Source: Acorus gramineus (lineage: Eukaryota > Streptophyta > Magnoliopsida > Acorales > Acoraceae). Taken from it: a stretch of DNA of 64,000 bases. Position numbers and translations under genes: made by a program. Positions 23,790-35,115 of this stretch are shown piece after piece. The notes under the pieces are model-generated. The model did no database searches, was not told the origin of the DNA, and saw only the letters and a list, made by a program, of their open reading frames with translations. The stretch's first letter is position 1; every line of letters begins with the position of its first letter. The stretch lies in the NCBI GenBank assembly GCA_030737835.1, contig CM060855.1, positions 15,319,438 through 15,383,437 on the forward strand, read 5' to 3'.

Positions 23790-25107
23790 AGTTTTTTTTT
23801 TTTATTGGTAATCAAGATTTTGTATTTCTATACTATTGAAATTTGTACATATGCACAGCCCTTTTTACAAAAATAAGTGAAGAAAGAGCTTGAAAATGGA
23901 ATATAGATAGCATCCTATCAACTACTCCCTTTATCAATTATGCCAGGTTCACAAAATCATCACTGACAGTAGAAGAGATGTTAGACCCTCATGCACAATT
24001 CATCCATTGATCAATGATTGAAACTCTGATCTCCCCTGTTCATCCTCTTCATACACTATGTTAGCCATTACATTGATCAGCTGATGCGTTCATATCCTCT
24101 CATTAGCTTGTCCTCCTCAATGGCTGTTATGATCTCAGCCCAGAGATGGTGTGTACGAAGGAGTGTTTCTCCTCGAAAGGATCGATAACCAACGAGCAAA
24201 TCAGCAGGAGAGTTACCCTCCCTATGAATGTGTGTTGCCTTCCAGCAATTTAAATATTGCAATCCTTGATGGATTTGTCGAAGAGATCAAAGGGTAGTCC
24301 AGGGTATACAACCCCTACCATGTACCCAAGCAATTGCAGTGGTGGAGTCTGATTCAATCCATAAGTTAGTGGCTGCCTTAGACAATCCCAATTTTATCCC
24401 CCTCTCAATAGCTTTAAGTTCTAGGAGATTGATGGAAGGAAGGTCAAGTCTCCCTGCCAACCCAGCAATAAATTCAGCATTGTTGTTTCTTAGAAGAGCT
24501 CCATAACCACCACGATCATTTGTGTTTAATTTGAGCTAGCCAGAAGGGGGGACCAGCCACGTTACAATGGAGGCAGTCTTGACTTTCTCTATCACTGTCA
24601 ACCCAAAAGCTCTTGCAATACTGCTAACATCAAGCAAAGAGGGCACCATAAAAATCTTAAGCAGGGTCCTCACCTTAATGCTATCCTTAATTCGTTTGAG
24701 TACTATAGTCTTGTGTAGAGACTTTTTCGAAAATAGTCTATTGTTCCTCTCCGTCCAAAGATGCCAAATGGTGGTAGAAAGGATAAGATAGACCATTTCC
24801 TTTCGAAAGGGATCAGACACACATGACTCCAACCAGATTGGGAAGAGAAGTATGCTTCTAGGAAGGCCAGACTTGATATGGAGGTCCTTAAGAAGAAGAA
24901 TCCATATATACCTGGAGAAGGAGCAACCAAAGAGTAGATGATCTGCATCCTCGATACCAGAATTACATAATGGACAGGTAGTAGCTTGAGTGATTCCCCT
25001 TTTTTGTAGTCGAATGAGTGTGGGAAGTTTGTTGTGGAAAGCTTGCCATGCACAGAGGCAATGTTTCGGGGTTTGAATGGGGTGCCAAAGCCATTTTATA
25101 TTATTTT
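23790..25107 (-). mobile_element. 5'-truncated LINE, C-terminal end
   Basis: Read on the minus strand, the fragment starts near 25,100 with a zinc-binding region: TCPLCNSGIEDADHLLFGC, then FSRYIW and IWHLWTERNNRLFSKKS. It continues into a plant-type RNase H domain (GGYGALLRNNNAEFIAGLAG, LWIESDSTTAIAWVHG, THIHREGNSPADLLVGY). A short A-run (T-run at 23,792-23,803 on the plus strand) marks the 3' end. Stops and frame changes break the reading frame, and the endonuclease and reverse transcriptase core are absent, as usual for dead-on-arrival LINE copies. Target duplications were not found. It lies in the 6.2-kb stretch present only in block A. Confidence 0.85.
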
Positions 25108-25372
25108 GTTACACATAGTCCTTTTTTTATATTATTTTCTGTCTCATATGATTTGTTAGTCTAATGTATTTATATTAATGAAGTATATACCTTGTTACAA
25201 TTTTTTATTTTTTTTATTTATTATAAATGAGTTCATACAATTAGCTTGAATACATATACTTCTTTTATAAAAGTATATATACCCATAGATGAAATATATT
25301 ATTTAAAAAAAATTAAAATGGATGTGAACTAGAAAATGAGACTGAAAAATAAATAGATGTAACATTTTTCTT
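25108..25372. mobile_element. Small MITE (dispersed family)
   Basis: The ends GTTACACATAGTCC and the inverse of ATAAATAGATGTAAC bound the unit. The interior has TTAATGAAGTATATACC and GAAAATGAGACTGAAAAA, as in the other family copies. Confidence 0.6.
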
Positions 25373-25506
25373 GATTAAAATCAAACATCTCAAGAGTCTC
25401 AATGTACTCATTCTCAGTTAACATGTGGACATCAATTATTTATTTGTTCAACTTCATAAAAACATAAGCAATTAAATCAACAAAGAGTAGTCGCAGCGGG
25501 TTTTGA

Positions 25507-25700
25507 ATGGAGACCGTGGGCGTCTCCTCTATGTGCGAAGCGATCATGTTTGACATGGAAGTGGCGATGAAATATGGCTTTGGGAATCAATGTATATGCT
25601 CTGATTCTCAAGTGCTTATAAAATTGTTGCAGGGATAGGGTTTTGGCTTGATTCACATTCAGCAATGTGTAGCAGTCATTCGAAACTTAGCAAATAATAT
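25507..25700 (+). pseudogene. RNase H-like fragment
   Basis: A plus-strand frame reads ETVGVSSMCEAIMFDMEVAM and then CICSDSQVLIKLLQG before a stop. The spacing of the Glu-Ala helix and the SDSQ.L...L.G motif matches the RVT_3/RNase H domain of plant LINE-type or nuclease-like proteins (compare the WIESDSTTAIAW motif in the neighbouring LINE). It lacks the first and last parts of the domain. Its strand is opposite to the LINE at 23,790-25,107, so it is a separate relic. Confidence 0.5.
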
Positions 25701-25735
25701 TATCAACGGTTAAATTTCACAAGGTTTTTAGAGAA

Positions 25736-25951
25736 ATGGTTAGGCTACCAGAGGTTCTGGTTAGATTTGCTCGACAGAATAGAAATTTTTGTCATACTTC
25801 CTTCTGGGCCTGGGAGGGTCCAGTCATCCAACAATTCATAGGTTATTACAATCACAGGGATCCTAGTCATTGGGCTTGTTATCAAAGCTTAGCTGTTTTG
25901 GGTGTGATGTATGATGATACAGGTGTATATAATCCTTTTTTGATGATATAA
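25736..25951 (+). other. Unrecognised 71-codon open frame
   Basis: The frame begins MVRLPEVLVRFARQNRNF and contains FWAWEGPVIQQFIGYYNH. Its composition is more protein-like than the surrounding spurious frames (Trp, His and Arg well used), but no family is recognised. It lies just after the RNase H-like relic and may be a neighbouring piece of the same dead element or gene. Confidence 0.25.
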
Positions 25952-25954
25952 TAT

Positions 25955-27812
25955 GGGGGAAAATCCATATAAAACACGTATGTAAATTTAAGAGTCATGA
26001 TACCCAGGCCCCATAATATAAGCCCCACTCACAAGCCCCATGAGGTGTCATCATTTCATTGGTTGGTTTTTTGGTTTGTTGACTTTTTCAAAAAATGGTA
26101 AAATGACAAAATACAAATTTACCCTTCATTAAAAATTTGTCTTATTAACCCAAATCCCCCCATTTTCTCTATTTAGTTATGACTCTTCCATGTAAATCTT
26201 AAAATCCTTACCTAATCTTAAAATCCTTAAAATCTTAAAATTATTTAGTTTGTTTACATTTATATTCAATCTTATCTTATTGATTTTAAGACTTAGTGTT
26301 TTCTGAATGTTTATCAAACAATTTAAAATGATTTGGACGTTTGGATATTCTGTTTCACCAAAAAAAGAAAAAGATCGGACGGTTGTTATTCAAATAGTTT
26401 GAATAACAACCGTTCGATCATTACCTAAATTTTGAAATTATTACTTAAATTATAATTGAACCTAGATTACACCAAAAATTACCGAAATTGTTTTCATTAA
26501 AATCCTTCAAACAACTCATTTTCTCTAGGTAGTTATTGTATTCAAATTTAAATAAAAAACACATATAGTTAACATATGAAACTGTTACATTTTATATTGG
26601 TAGTTACAAATACATTTCTTAAATGTTTACATCTCTCACAACGATTTGTTACATTTATATAAAAACTGTTACATTTATATAGATGGAACAAACAATTATA
26701 TTTACCTAAATGTCAAACAGTTACATTTACTATTTAAAATTATCTATTTCAATTTCTAGTGCACTGCCTTCCAAAGAAAATGTATCAGAATCCTCTGTAA
26801 AAGTATGTACTTCACTATTACATTTATACGTCATTTCTATTTGCATTGTTAAAAGAAATGCACAACATGAGATAATATTACATTTCAGAGTGTTACATTT
26901 ATGAATGTAACAAAATTGTGTAAATGAATATCCGAATTCGGGAGTCTAATATAAACATCACACGAACCAGTAATAATTAAATGTAACAATATCAAAATTA
27001 CATTTATGAAATTATAACGAAACAAATATAAAAAAAAGTGTGAAATAGTGATCAAAACATAAAAAAAATTCATTTTTTGAATTGAAACATGTAACATAGA
27101 TTGAATATTTGATCATCAAAAATTTAATTTCAAATTCGATGTGACTTTCATTCAATAAGATAAATAAAAAATAAAAAAAACAATTGACAAACCTGATCCG
27201 AAAGAGAGATCAATTTCGGGACTGCTATGAATAAATTATAGGGATTAATGATTTTACACAATGCAAGGAAGAAGAAATACAGTAATTAATGAAATCTCCA
27301 CAATCCTAGGAATAAATCAAACCGTTTTCCTTATTTAGAGGTGGTTATCAATTAGAAGGTATAATAGGTAATGTCCTATTGCCACATCATGGGGCCTGGA
27401 AAGTTGGGGTCTAGGAATCATTATCGGTAAATTTAAATAGCCTCCTGAGTTAAAATTTCTTTGATAAATTAGGATTATTCAAAAAATATTCCATCTGGTT
27501 AATTCTGGTTGAAAACATAGTATATCTAAAACCCCCAACAAAATGTTAAAAATGTAAAATTTCTGTAAGTGATGATTTTACCTCTCCAAATAGTGTTTTA
27601 TAATCTATATAGAGGGATAAAATCATCATTTACATAGGATTTTTTATATTTTAACAAATTGTTAGGAGTTTTTGGTATACTGTATTTTCACCAAATGAAA
27701 TATTCGCATAATATTCATCTTCTATCAATGGAAGTTTAACTCATAAAGTTATTTGAATTTATATATGTATTTTGAGGGGGTTATATGGTTTACAGGGGGT
27801 TATTTAGATAAG
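25955..27812. mobile_element. Foldback MITE split by a nested MULE
   Basis: The left piece (25,955-25,991, GGGGGAAAATCCATATAA) and the right piece (27,427 to about 27,812) together resemble the foldback MITE at 4,412-4,926. Shared words are AGCCTCCTGAGTT on one arm and GAGGGGGTTATATGG on the other, with TATACTGTATTTTCACCAAA in the middle. The younger element at 25,992-27,426 sits inside it. Its outer target duplication is unclear. Confidence 0.65.
25992..27426. mobile_element. Non-autonomous Mutator-like element, nested
   Basis: 1,435 bp flanked by the perfect 10-bp repeat GTAAATTTAA (25,982-25,991 and 27,427-27,436). The ends are imperfect inverted repeats rich in AGGCCCCATAAT / TGGGGCCTGGAAAG and AATGATTCCTAGACCCC. 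A 9-10 bp target repeat suits the Mutator superfamily. The interior is AT-rich with many TTACATTTAT-like words, similar in style to the interior of the 3.7-kb element, and has no transposase. Confidence 0.75.
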
Positions 27813-27970
27813 CCTCAACTTTTCACACACACGATAAGAAAAAGAAAACAACCGAGGTCATGTAGGCAGTTGAGATGGTCACCTAGGCCCCAAGTGGAGG
27901 GCACCAAAATATCTCAAAAGAAAATTGGGTGGCTCTATTAATGTCCCTCAAATTTATAAGTATGCTCCAT

Positions 27971-27986
27971 CCCCCCCCCCCCCCCC
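27971..27986 (+). repeat. Poly-C run of 16
   Basis: Uninterrupted C16 on the plus strand. This length is prone to sequencing and replication slippage. Confidence 0.9.
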
Positions 27987-28269
27987 TCCTAAATGGATCG
28001 TGATACTAAAAATCCATTTAAATTTATCTGATTCGTACACCTCCATTCTTGAAAAAACAAACAATGAAAAAGTCAAAAACCTAAGAAGCAAATCTGCATA
28101 AACAAACAACGAAGAGATCTTATACTCAAAATTCCATGTTTCAAGGTTGTTCATACATATAATTCAATATTGTTTTATTAAATAACAAAATATACATTTG
28201 AGAAAAATTAAAACCAAATTTAACATTTTAAGAAAAATTAAAACTGAATCTAACATTTTAAGAGAGAGA

Positions 28270-28640
28270 GAGATAAGGCAGCAACTTGGGTCAGGTTGAA
28301 TCTGATTTTTATACGGGTTGGGTTGGCCAAATCGGGTTTTGGTTCAAATTGACTCACAAATCGGGTTGAGTTCGGGTTAGCCTCACTCATAAACCGACTT
28401 AACCCGAACCCGTAAACTAATAGTAAAAAAAAAATGATGGTCGTTCATTTTGTAACTTCTAATCTGGACCGTTCAAATTTTAGGTAAACCTAACTAATCT
28501 TATGGGTTGGGTCGGGTTGGTTCATTTAATTTGCACATCATATTTAAAAATTGGATTGGGTCAGGTTGATTTATTTAATTATGGGTTGGGTTTGAGTTAG
28601 TCCAATCCGAGTTGAAAATCGAATTAGATCGGATTAGGAT
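28270..28640. repeat. GGGTTGGGTT-rich degenerate repeat, likely hAT remnant
   Basis: Multiple imperfect repeats of GGGTTGGGTCGGGTTGG and their complements (ACCCGAACCCG near 28,403). They resemble the inner repeats of the hAT element at 37,309-38,133. Clear ends and target repeats were not found. Confidence 0.45.
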
Positions 28641-28928
28641 TGAGTAATTTAGAAGAGAGAGGGGACAGCACCCCCCGTTTGTTCTCTCTTGTTTTCACAG
28701 GATCAAGACCCACAACAGCAAGAGAAGCTCTTTAGATCAAAATTAAGAGATGGTCTTGTCCGCTCAATAAAAAAACCTGAACATCATATGATTTAACATT
28801 AGGTTTAAATATGTGGGCTTTTAAATTAGATCAATGGGGCATACAGTCATACACCAAAAAAACAGAGGAGCATATTTACAAATTTTTACAAATCTGAGAG
28901 ATGCAATATTTTTTGGGCAATCTACTCC
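28641..28928. other. Spacer
   Basis: No gene or element recognised. Confidence 0.4.
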
Positions 28929-29993
28929 CACCAACCATTTGCTTAACAACACCAACTAAAAAAATAAAAAAATATTTATAAATTTAATTTGAACATCACT
29001 AATCTCACCAACCATTTGACGGTCGATATCAACCTTCTTTTAAAACAATCGATAGTTGGTCTGTCAACCTTTATTTAATAAATTCGACAATTACCCTGTC
29101 AACCTTACTTTATAATCTTCGACAGTTTCTCTGTCAACCTTCCTTTACAAACTTTGACAGCAGCTCTGTCAACCTTTCTTTACAGCATTTGATAGAATCT
29201 CTATTTATTTTCCTTTACAATCTTCGATCTTAACAGTGTCGAATCGAACATATTTTCAAAAGAAAATCTAAGATACATTTGATCACATTCAACATTAAAA
29301 GTAAAGTAAAATCATCAATTGTTTATGGCTTTGTGAGGATCGGGTTAATGGGAATGGCTATTTAGTTGTAAGATTTTAGAAAAACTCAGGGAGTGAGGAT
29401 TTTGAAATAGATGGTATTTTTAAAAAAATGTCTTAATGTGAAATTTTGGTTTTAGATTAGAGTATGCGGATTGGATTAATTGGTTTTGATTTTTTGCAAT
29501 AACTTTGCATGCAAATACAAGGAGGTTGAAAAAATTATTTGTTGCTTTTGGTTCAAGTGTTTTTATTAGTAGTCATGTGATAATTGTAATGTGAGTGTTG
29601 AATGTAACATGAATGTGTTAATATTTTGATATACATTGAATGTCGTATGTGATCGAATGTGTCTCAAGTTTTTTTTTGAAAAAATATTCGGTTTGACACT
29701 GCGAAGGTCGAACAATCTCTCCTAAGTCGACAGACCAACTGTGATCAAGTTGTAAAGGAAGGTTGACAAAGTTGTTTGTAAAGGAAGATTGACAGAGAGA
29801 CTGTTGAAGGTTGTAAAGAAAAATTGACAAAGTGACTGTCGAATTTATTAGATAAATGTTGATAGATCAACTATCAATTGTTATACATGAAGGTTAACCA
29901 ATCGACCGTCGAATGGTTGATGGGATTAAGGATGTTCAAATTAAATTTATATATGTGTTTTTGTTTTTTTTGTTGGTGTTAGACAAATGGTGT
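28929..29993. mobile_element. Foldback element with subrepeats in its arms
   Basis: About 1.06 kb. The left arm starts CACCAACCATTTGCTTAAC; the right arm ends GTTGGTGTTAGACAAATGG. Both contain, in mirror order, TAAATTTAATTTGAACATC, a GACGGTCGAT motif and several roughly 40-bp subunits of the CTGTCAACCTTNCTTTACAA / TTCGACAG type. The arms are about 300 bp each. It ends directly at the promoter of the truncated DONSON copy. The superfamily is uncertain. Confidence 0.7.
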
Positions 29994-30830
29994 GTGTGGG
30001 GATACACGTGCCTTTTTTTTCATGATCCGGCCCGACCCGGCTGCTGCAGACGGATGCCTGCGTAAAAAATTGACGGCGTGAGAGTCCTTTTCGTACTTTC
30101 GGAGGGAACCATCGCGTTTTCAAAACCCCAATCGAAATTTTTTCATCTCTCAAAAAGTTCCCCTTTTGATAATCTCTCTATTTCTCTCTCCCTCTCTCTC
30201 TCTCTCTCTTCGAAGATCTGCCCTAAAAGCCCTCGATCTGGGGAAAAATCGATTCGAAAACGTGAATCTAGGGTTTCAGTTCCCCCGAGTCGCGGAGTCG
30301 AAGGTATCACTCGCTTCATATCATTGGATTGGAAATTTTCGGGTTCTCTGATCTGTTCTAGCTTCTGTATATTTTACATTTTCGATTTTTGTTAGGATTG
30401 CATATGTTTGACGGTGGAGTTTGATGATGCATGCATAGAAAAATCACTGCGTTTGGTTTTATATGACCCATTTCTGTAATCAAAGTTTGTGTTAGGGTTT
30501 TGATGTTGCTCCATTAAAAATAACGAACCTTTTTTTTATTTTTCTATTGGATTTTATATTAATGTGGATATTTGCATTATTTATGGAGAAATATATAGGT
30601 TGCCGGGGAACTTTATGCTTATAGAAACCAAGGGAGCAGCTATTAATGGCGAAGGTTGGCGTTCAGGAGCCTCTACCGCCGAATTCCTTTCCGTTTGGGA
30701 AAGTCAAATCTGATGCCCCGAAGAAGCGCAAGACGCCCTCTGAACTCAGAGTAAGTCTTCTCTACACAGTTGGTGCTCAAATAGATAGGCTTGGTTTTTA
30801 TGAAGTAGTCGTCGAAGTTTTTTGGTCTCA

Positions 30831-31148
30831 TAAGGCCATCCTCAGCCCTCAATCAAACTTATACCCAAATTTCACTAAAACTTTGAGTAAAAACTTCATT
30901 TGATATGATGTATCTCCAACCATCATTTTCTATTTTACTCAAATCTTTTTAAAATTTGGAGTTTGAAGAAAAAAAATAGTATTTGAAAATTTGGATAAAG
31001 GTTTGGGTCTCCATTGATTTGAGTAAACGTTTGAGTAAAAACTAAATTTGACATGAGTATAGGTAAATGGTTCAAGAGACTTTTGAATAACTTTTACTCA
31101 AATTTAAATTTGGGTAGACATTTGGATATAGAATTGAAAATGTTTTAT
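30831..31148. mobile_element. Harbinger/Tourist-like foldback MITE in DONSON intron 1 (block A)
   Basis: Starts TAAGGCCATCCTCAGCCC and ends near ATAGAATTGAAAATG, with matching inner words CCCAAATTTCACTAAAA and TTTTACTCAAATTTAAATTT in inverted order. The same insertion lies at 57,491-57,808 and a related copy at 38,321-38,957. Confidence 0.6.
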
Positions 31149-31159
31149 GAAGATCTATT

Positions 31160-31385
31160 AATGATTTGTTTGGAACCAATTGTCAAACTGATTATGCTTA
31201 TGCAATATTAGTTTTCAAATAATCGGTTTTAAACATGTGTTCTTTCATTTAAGTGGAGTTTGGTTTTTTATCTGTTAAAAGTGAAGAAAAAAACTTTTTT
31301 TTAATGAAAAAGCTGGTTGAGTGTAGTTTTCATGAAAAAGGTGGTTAGCTACTTAACTGTTTTTCAAATTTGGTTCCCAATGGGA
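31160..31385. mobile_element. Second MITE in DONSON intron 1 (block A, end deleted)
   Basis: From GATTTGTTTGGAACCAATTG to TTGGTTCCCAATGGG; the ends are inverted relative to each other. The intact counterpart is about 57,823-58,040. The deletion that removed the exon 2 acceptor also removed this element's right edge. Confidence 0.5.
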
Positions 31386-34300
31386 ACAGTTGAAGCGGAG
31401 GAAACTTGAAAAGCCTAGGAATGAAGCTTTGTCTCCGTCGGCCAATTCAGACAAGTGGGCATTTCTAACCATCTATTCGTTTTTTTTATTCCATGACCTG
31501 CTGTACTTATGCGTTGGCTTTTTAGAGTTACTGGGGGAACGGCTTCTTGGCCTAAAAAAATGGAGTCATAAAAAACAACAAGATACATTGATACACGTGT
31601 GGATGAAGTGTTTCCTGTTAGGAAATTCAGTGATGTGTTCTTGATGGTCCCTGGAAAGAATAAGAAGGTTGTAGCTTTTGGACCAAAAGATTTTGAAAAC
31701 ATGCAACATAGAGTGATGTTGATTTCAAAGTTATTCACCAATTAGTGTTGTTTACGTTTTTTCCCATATTTGATGTGAGCAGGATATTTCTACAATCAGA
31801 GGCCATGTCGATGCTACAATGACTAGTCAATACAAAAATCCGTGGTAAATCTGTTCCCATCCATTGTCCTTTATTTCGACTGAGATATTCATTATCTTAT
31901 AAAACCTAATTTTAATCTTGTTGGGTCCAGTGGAGGAGTTGGAACATGCACTGGTTCTGAAAGGTCTGTTCTTCCAAAAAAAAGATAATGCAGACAAGTC
32001 TTATCAGAAGCTGGAAAAATGTAGCCAAAGCACCTTTCGTAGTGTTGCTGAAATCTCACTGGGTAGTTTAATGCCTTCTGATCTTGTTGGTATTGATATG
32101 GTAACCTCTTCTCAGCAGCTTCTTATTATAGCATCGTTTGTTTTTAGTGTTCTTTCATTGAAAGAAACTTCTGACGTATTACAGGATAAAGCACTGAAAG
32201 GATTGGTTGCTCGTGACCCTCCTGTTTCTTCTGTTTCTAATATTGAATATTCAGAAAAAGTTGGTGATCTTCCTTCTATATCTTCTGGGAAATTTTGTTC
32301 CGAATTTCACGTATCAGGGAATAGAATTCCTCAGGATCTGACATTGAAAACCACCATGCGTCTGGTCTCTTCTTCTTCTGTGAAATGGGCAGTGCAATGT
32401 TTTCTTTTTCTTCATTGTGCTAACCTTATTTCGTTTTCCGTCTTTCACAGTTTTGTTCCAAATTTTCCCAACATTCTCTTCCTTCTTTCACAATTTTGTT
32501 CCGAATGCAGTGTTCACAACATCAAATAATCTAAAATAAGATGACAATGTGATTTCAGTTTATTTTGCTTAACTATGAATTTCATTATATAGGCATTGAT
32601 TGTATTACTTCATAAACTGCTTTCTTTAATTTTTTTTATTGATTGTAGGTGTCATAGGTTAAGTACTTGTGGCTCAAACAATGGTTCGGGCCGCTATGCT
32701 TCTCCATTTGACTGCACAAAAAGTCAGAATGTTGGCTGCTCATCAGGGATAATTCCTACGGCTGAGGCTCTGTATACAAATTCTTTACGTTCATGGAAGT
32801 GTCCAAATTCTTCTCTGCCATCTTATTTGATATCAGCAATGACTAAAGCAGCTGGAAGTGGAGGTCTAATTTCGTGCAGATGGCTTTGTTATTTTGATTG
32901 AGTCACACTAGGAATGAAGAATTGATTTGTATTTGCATGTGTAGAAATGGATTTCTTACTGGGAAGGCAGCGGGATTGGGAAGATTCATTTCGAGACATC
33001 TACTACATGCTCAGAAAGAATATGTGCAACATCTTCTATGGTATTCATCTTGATCACTCATTAAGAATTACTTTCATAGAGAATGTGTGACAAATGATAA
33101 ATACTAGTGAGGACTTGAAGTCATGCTTAAGTCTTGATTCGTTGAGCTCTTGGCTTAGTTATACGCTTCATAGAGTCAGATTCTCCATAGGCATAAAATG
33201 TAGAACATACTGTTTAAATAATTTTATTCACTGGCAAACGAGTTTCTTAGGAATTAATATGAAATCGGCTGGATGGGTAAATGATTTTATGTCTGAAGCA
33301 ACAATGATCATGGAAACAAGATAGCATGAGTTGAGGAAATTATTTTCTGGGTTCATGAATTTTGATAACTTGTCTTTAACGCAGATCTGTGGGATGACAG
33401 TTCTGTAGTTGTACCAGGCTTTTGCAAGTTATCTTTCCTTAGTGGATGCACAAAATGTTATTCTTGCATTCTTGCCTTTTTTTGGTGGTCTTTAATATTA
33501 TACTTATTATTCATCATGCAATGAGCATGAAACTCGCTAATTAGTTGCGTGGGTCTATAGGTTGTCTGTTATCAAAGGTTGCATTTCATCAAAATATACC
33601 AATCCTCCATGATTATTAATTAATGTGATGGTTTAGTTCATGCTTGAGCCCCTTCTATAAGTTTTATCATCCTACATGATTTTCTAGGACAATGGCTGTT
33701 TAAGCTGTGAATTTTGTATTTATGTAAATGCAAATGTCTTTTATCCTATTATATTTCTAGATTTTGTTTTCTTCTAATCTGTGGTGCATGGTTTATGCAT
33801 GGATATCCATGTTTTCTTGGAACCAATGATATCAAAATATTCCTTTTTTTATTATTATGACAATTTATTTATGGCTTTCTATGGAGATCTGCAGTGTACA
33901 CTTCACTTTTTGTGGTGATGTTCACCTGGCCACAAAGCTTTGGGGAAGAAGTGGATATGCAATGCGTATATTTCACGGTCAACTCATGGTTTGCGCTCCT
34001 TACTGAGAGAACATGTATAGTGTGAAGTTCCCGATTTTTTAAGTGACTTACTGTGTTTTTAATCTTAACTTTTTTTTGTCTTTGATATAGTGTTATTTGT
34101 TGTTTTATTTTATATTAAAAACTCTATATATTATGAATTTTTTTACTCCACGTAAAAGCTTAATATTTCAAACTGTATTTTAAATGTTTCCTCATAAAAC
34201 ATTAAAAAATCAAAATAGTGAATAATTATTTATAATAGACTCTATTAAAAAATAAATAAAGTCCTTGTAAACCCTTAAAAGTTCTTTGACCACTCTTGGT

Positions 34301-34871
34301 CTAACCTAGATCTATTATGGGGTCGACCAGACCTGAATCGACCTCACCTAAGATTCGATATGGACTTGACAATCAAATGGGTTGTATTTGGGCTCACCAC
34401 AATCCGACTCGAACCTGACCCGTTGATACGTCTTTTTGTACTTTTGTAAAAAATCATGTCTAGATTCTAATGAATTATATGGTTTCATTTATAGAATGTG
34501 CTAAAAAATTTATAATGAGGTATTTACTTCATCATAGTGAGTGTAAGTAGTTAATGAGATATATAAGGCTATAATTAGCGCTGTAAAATGATTCAAGTGT
34601 AACAACTATTTCATAAAGGTTCAGACTTTTAAATCGGGCTGAACACTGGCACATAACAAATTGCCTTCACTTGCATATGAACAGATCCGATGATCTAAAA
34701 TTTCACAAAAGAAATTTGATCTTAAACCACTAAGAAAAAAAACTGACTCATACATTTAAAAGTGATATGGATCATGTTATTTCTTTTTCATATGGTGTCA
34801 TGCTATATTTTTTCAAGTTGGATTAATTAGATCAAAATTAGATTACTGGTTTGATATATTTCCTCGCAAGC

Positions 34872-35115
34872 AGTGAGGGCTAGTCAAGGTCAAGATATGA
34901 ATATGATAGTCGTCCCAATTAAATTTATTGAATTAAAGACTTTGTTTTAATTCCACATCCCCTACTCTCACGTAGTCTCGTTAATGACTCATGATATTTT
35001 TGAAATACCTGATTTTTTGTCTTCTTCTCTCCCCACCCCAAACCACACGCCAACGTTAAAGACTTTAAAATGTCAACTGACCAGACTTTGTGAAACATTA
35101 AAAACTATACATGTA
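34872..35115 (+). promoter_or_regulatory. Orphan RLP promoter module, repeat unit 1
   Basis: Contains GTGAGGGCTAGTCAAGGTCA, GAATTAAAGACTTTG, CTTCTTCTCTCCCCACCCC and TAAAAACTATACATGTAAAA in the same order as before the RLP genes. No RLP exon follows. Confidence 0.5.

Larger units (their letters stand above)
8690..34138. repeat. Segmental duplication, block A
   Basis: Collinear with block B (36,806-60,968). Matching landmarks in order: GTCTAACATTTT-type sequence near 8,697 and 36,816; the 3.7-kb Mutator-like element; the RLP promoter and seven-exon-type gene; its 3' end; and the DONSON promoter with its first nine coding exons. Homology stops in the intron after DONSON exon 9. Differences are mainly inserted elements, RLP exon-unit number, a 6.2-kb stretch (about 23,745-29,985) absent from B, and the third RLP copy absent from A. 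Confidence 0.9.
30000..34138 (+). pseudogene. DONSON copy, truncated and broken (block A)
   Basis: Promoter, leader and coding exons 1-9 correspond to 56,645-60,968. Exon 1 is 30,646-30,750 (MAKVGVQEPLPPNSFPFGKV ... KKRKTPSELR). The copy is not functional. Exon 2 has lost its splice acceptor through a deletion of about 28 bp near 31,383. An in-frame stop follows KKMES in exon 3 (near 31,568). Extra single bases lie in exon 5 (A-run near 31,976-31,983) and exon 9 (near 33,926), and exon 4 lacks 30 bp. Everything after exon 9 is replaced by unrelated sequence from 34,139. The promoter and 5' leader are still nearly identical to the intact copy, so a truncated transcript is possible. Confidence 0.9.

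Noticed and set aside
26700-27100. Small open frames in the nested element
   Set aside because: Short, AT-driven, no conserved motifs.
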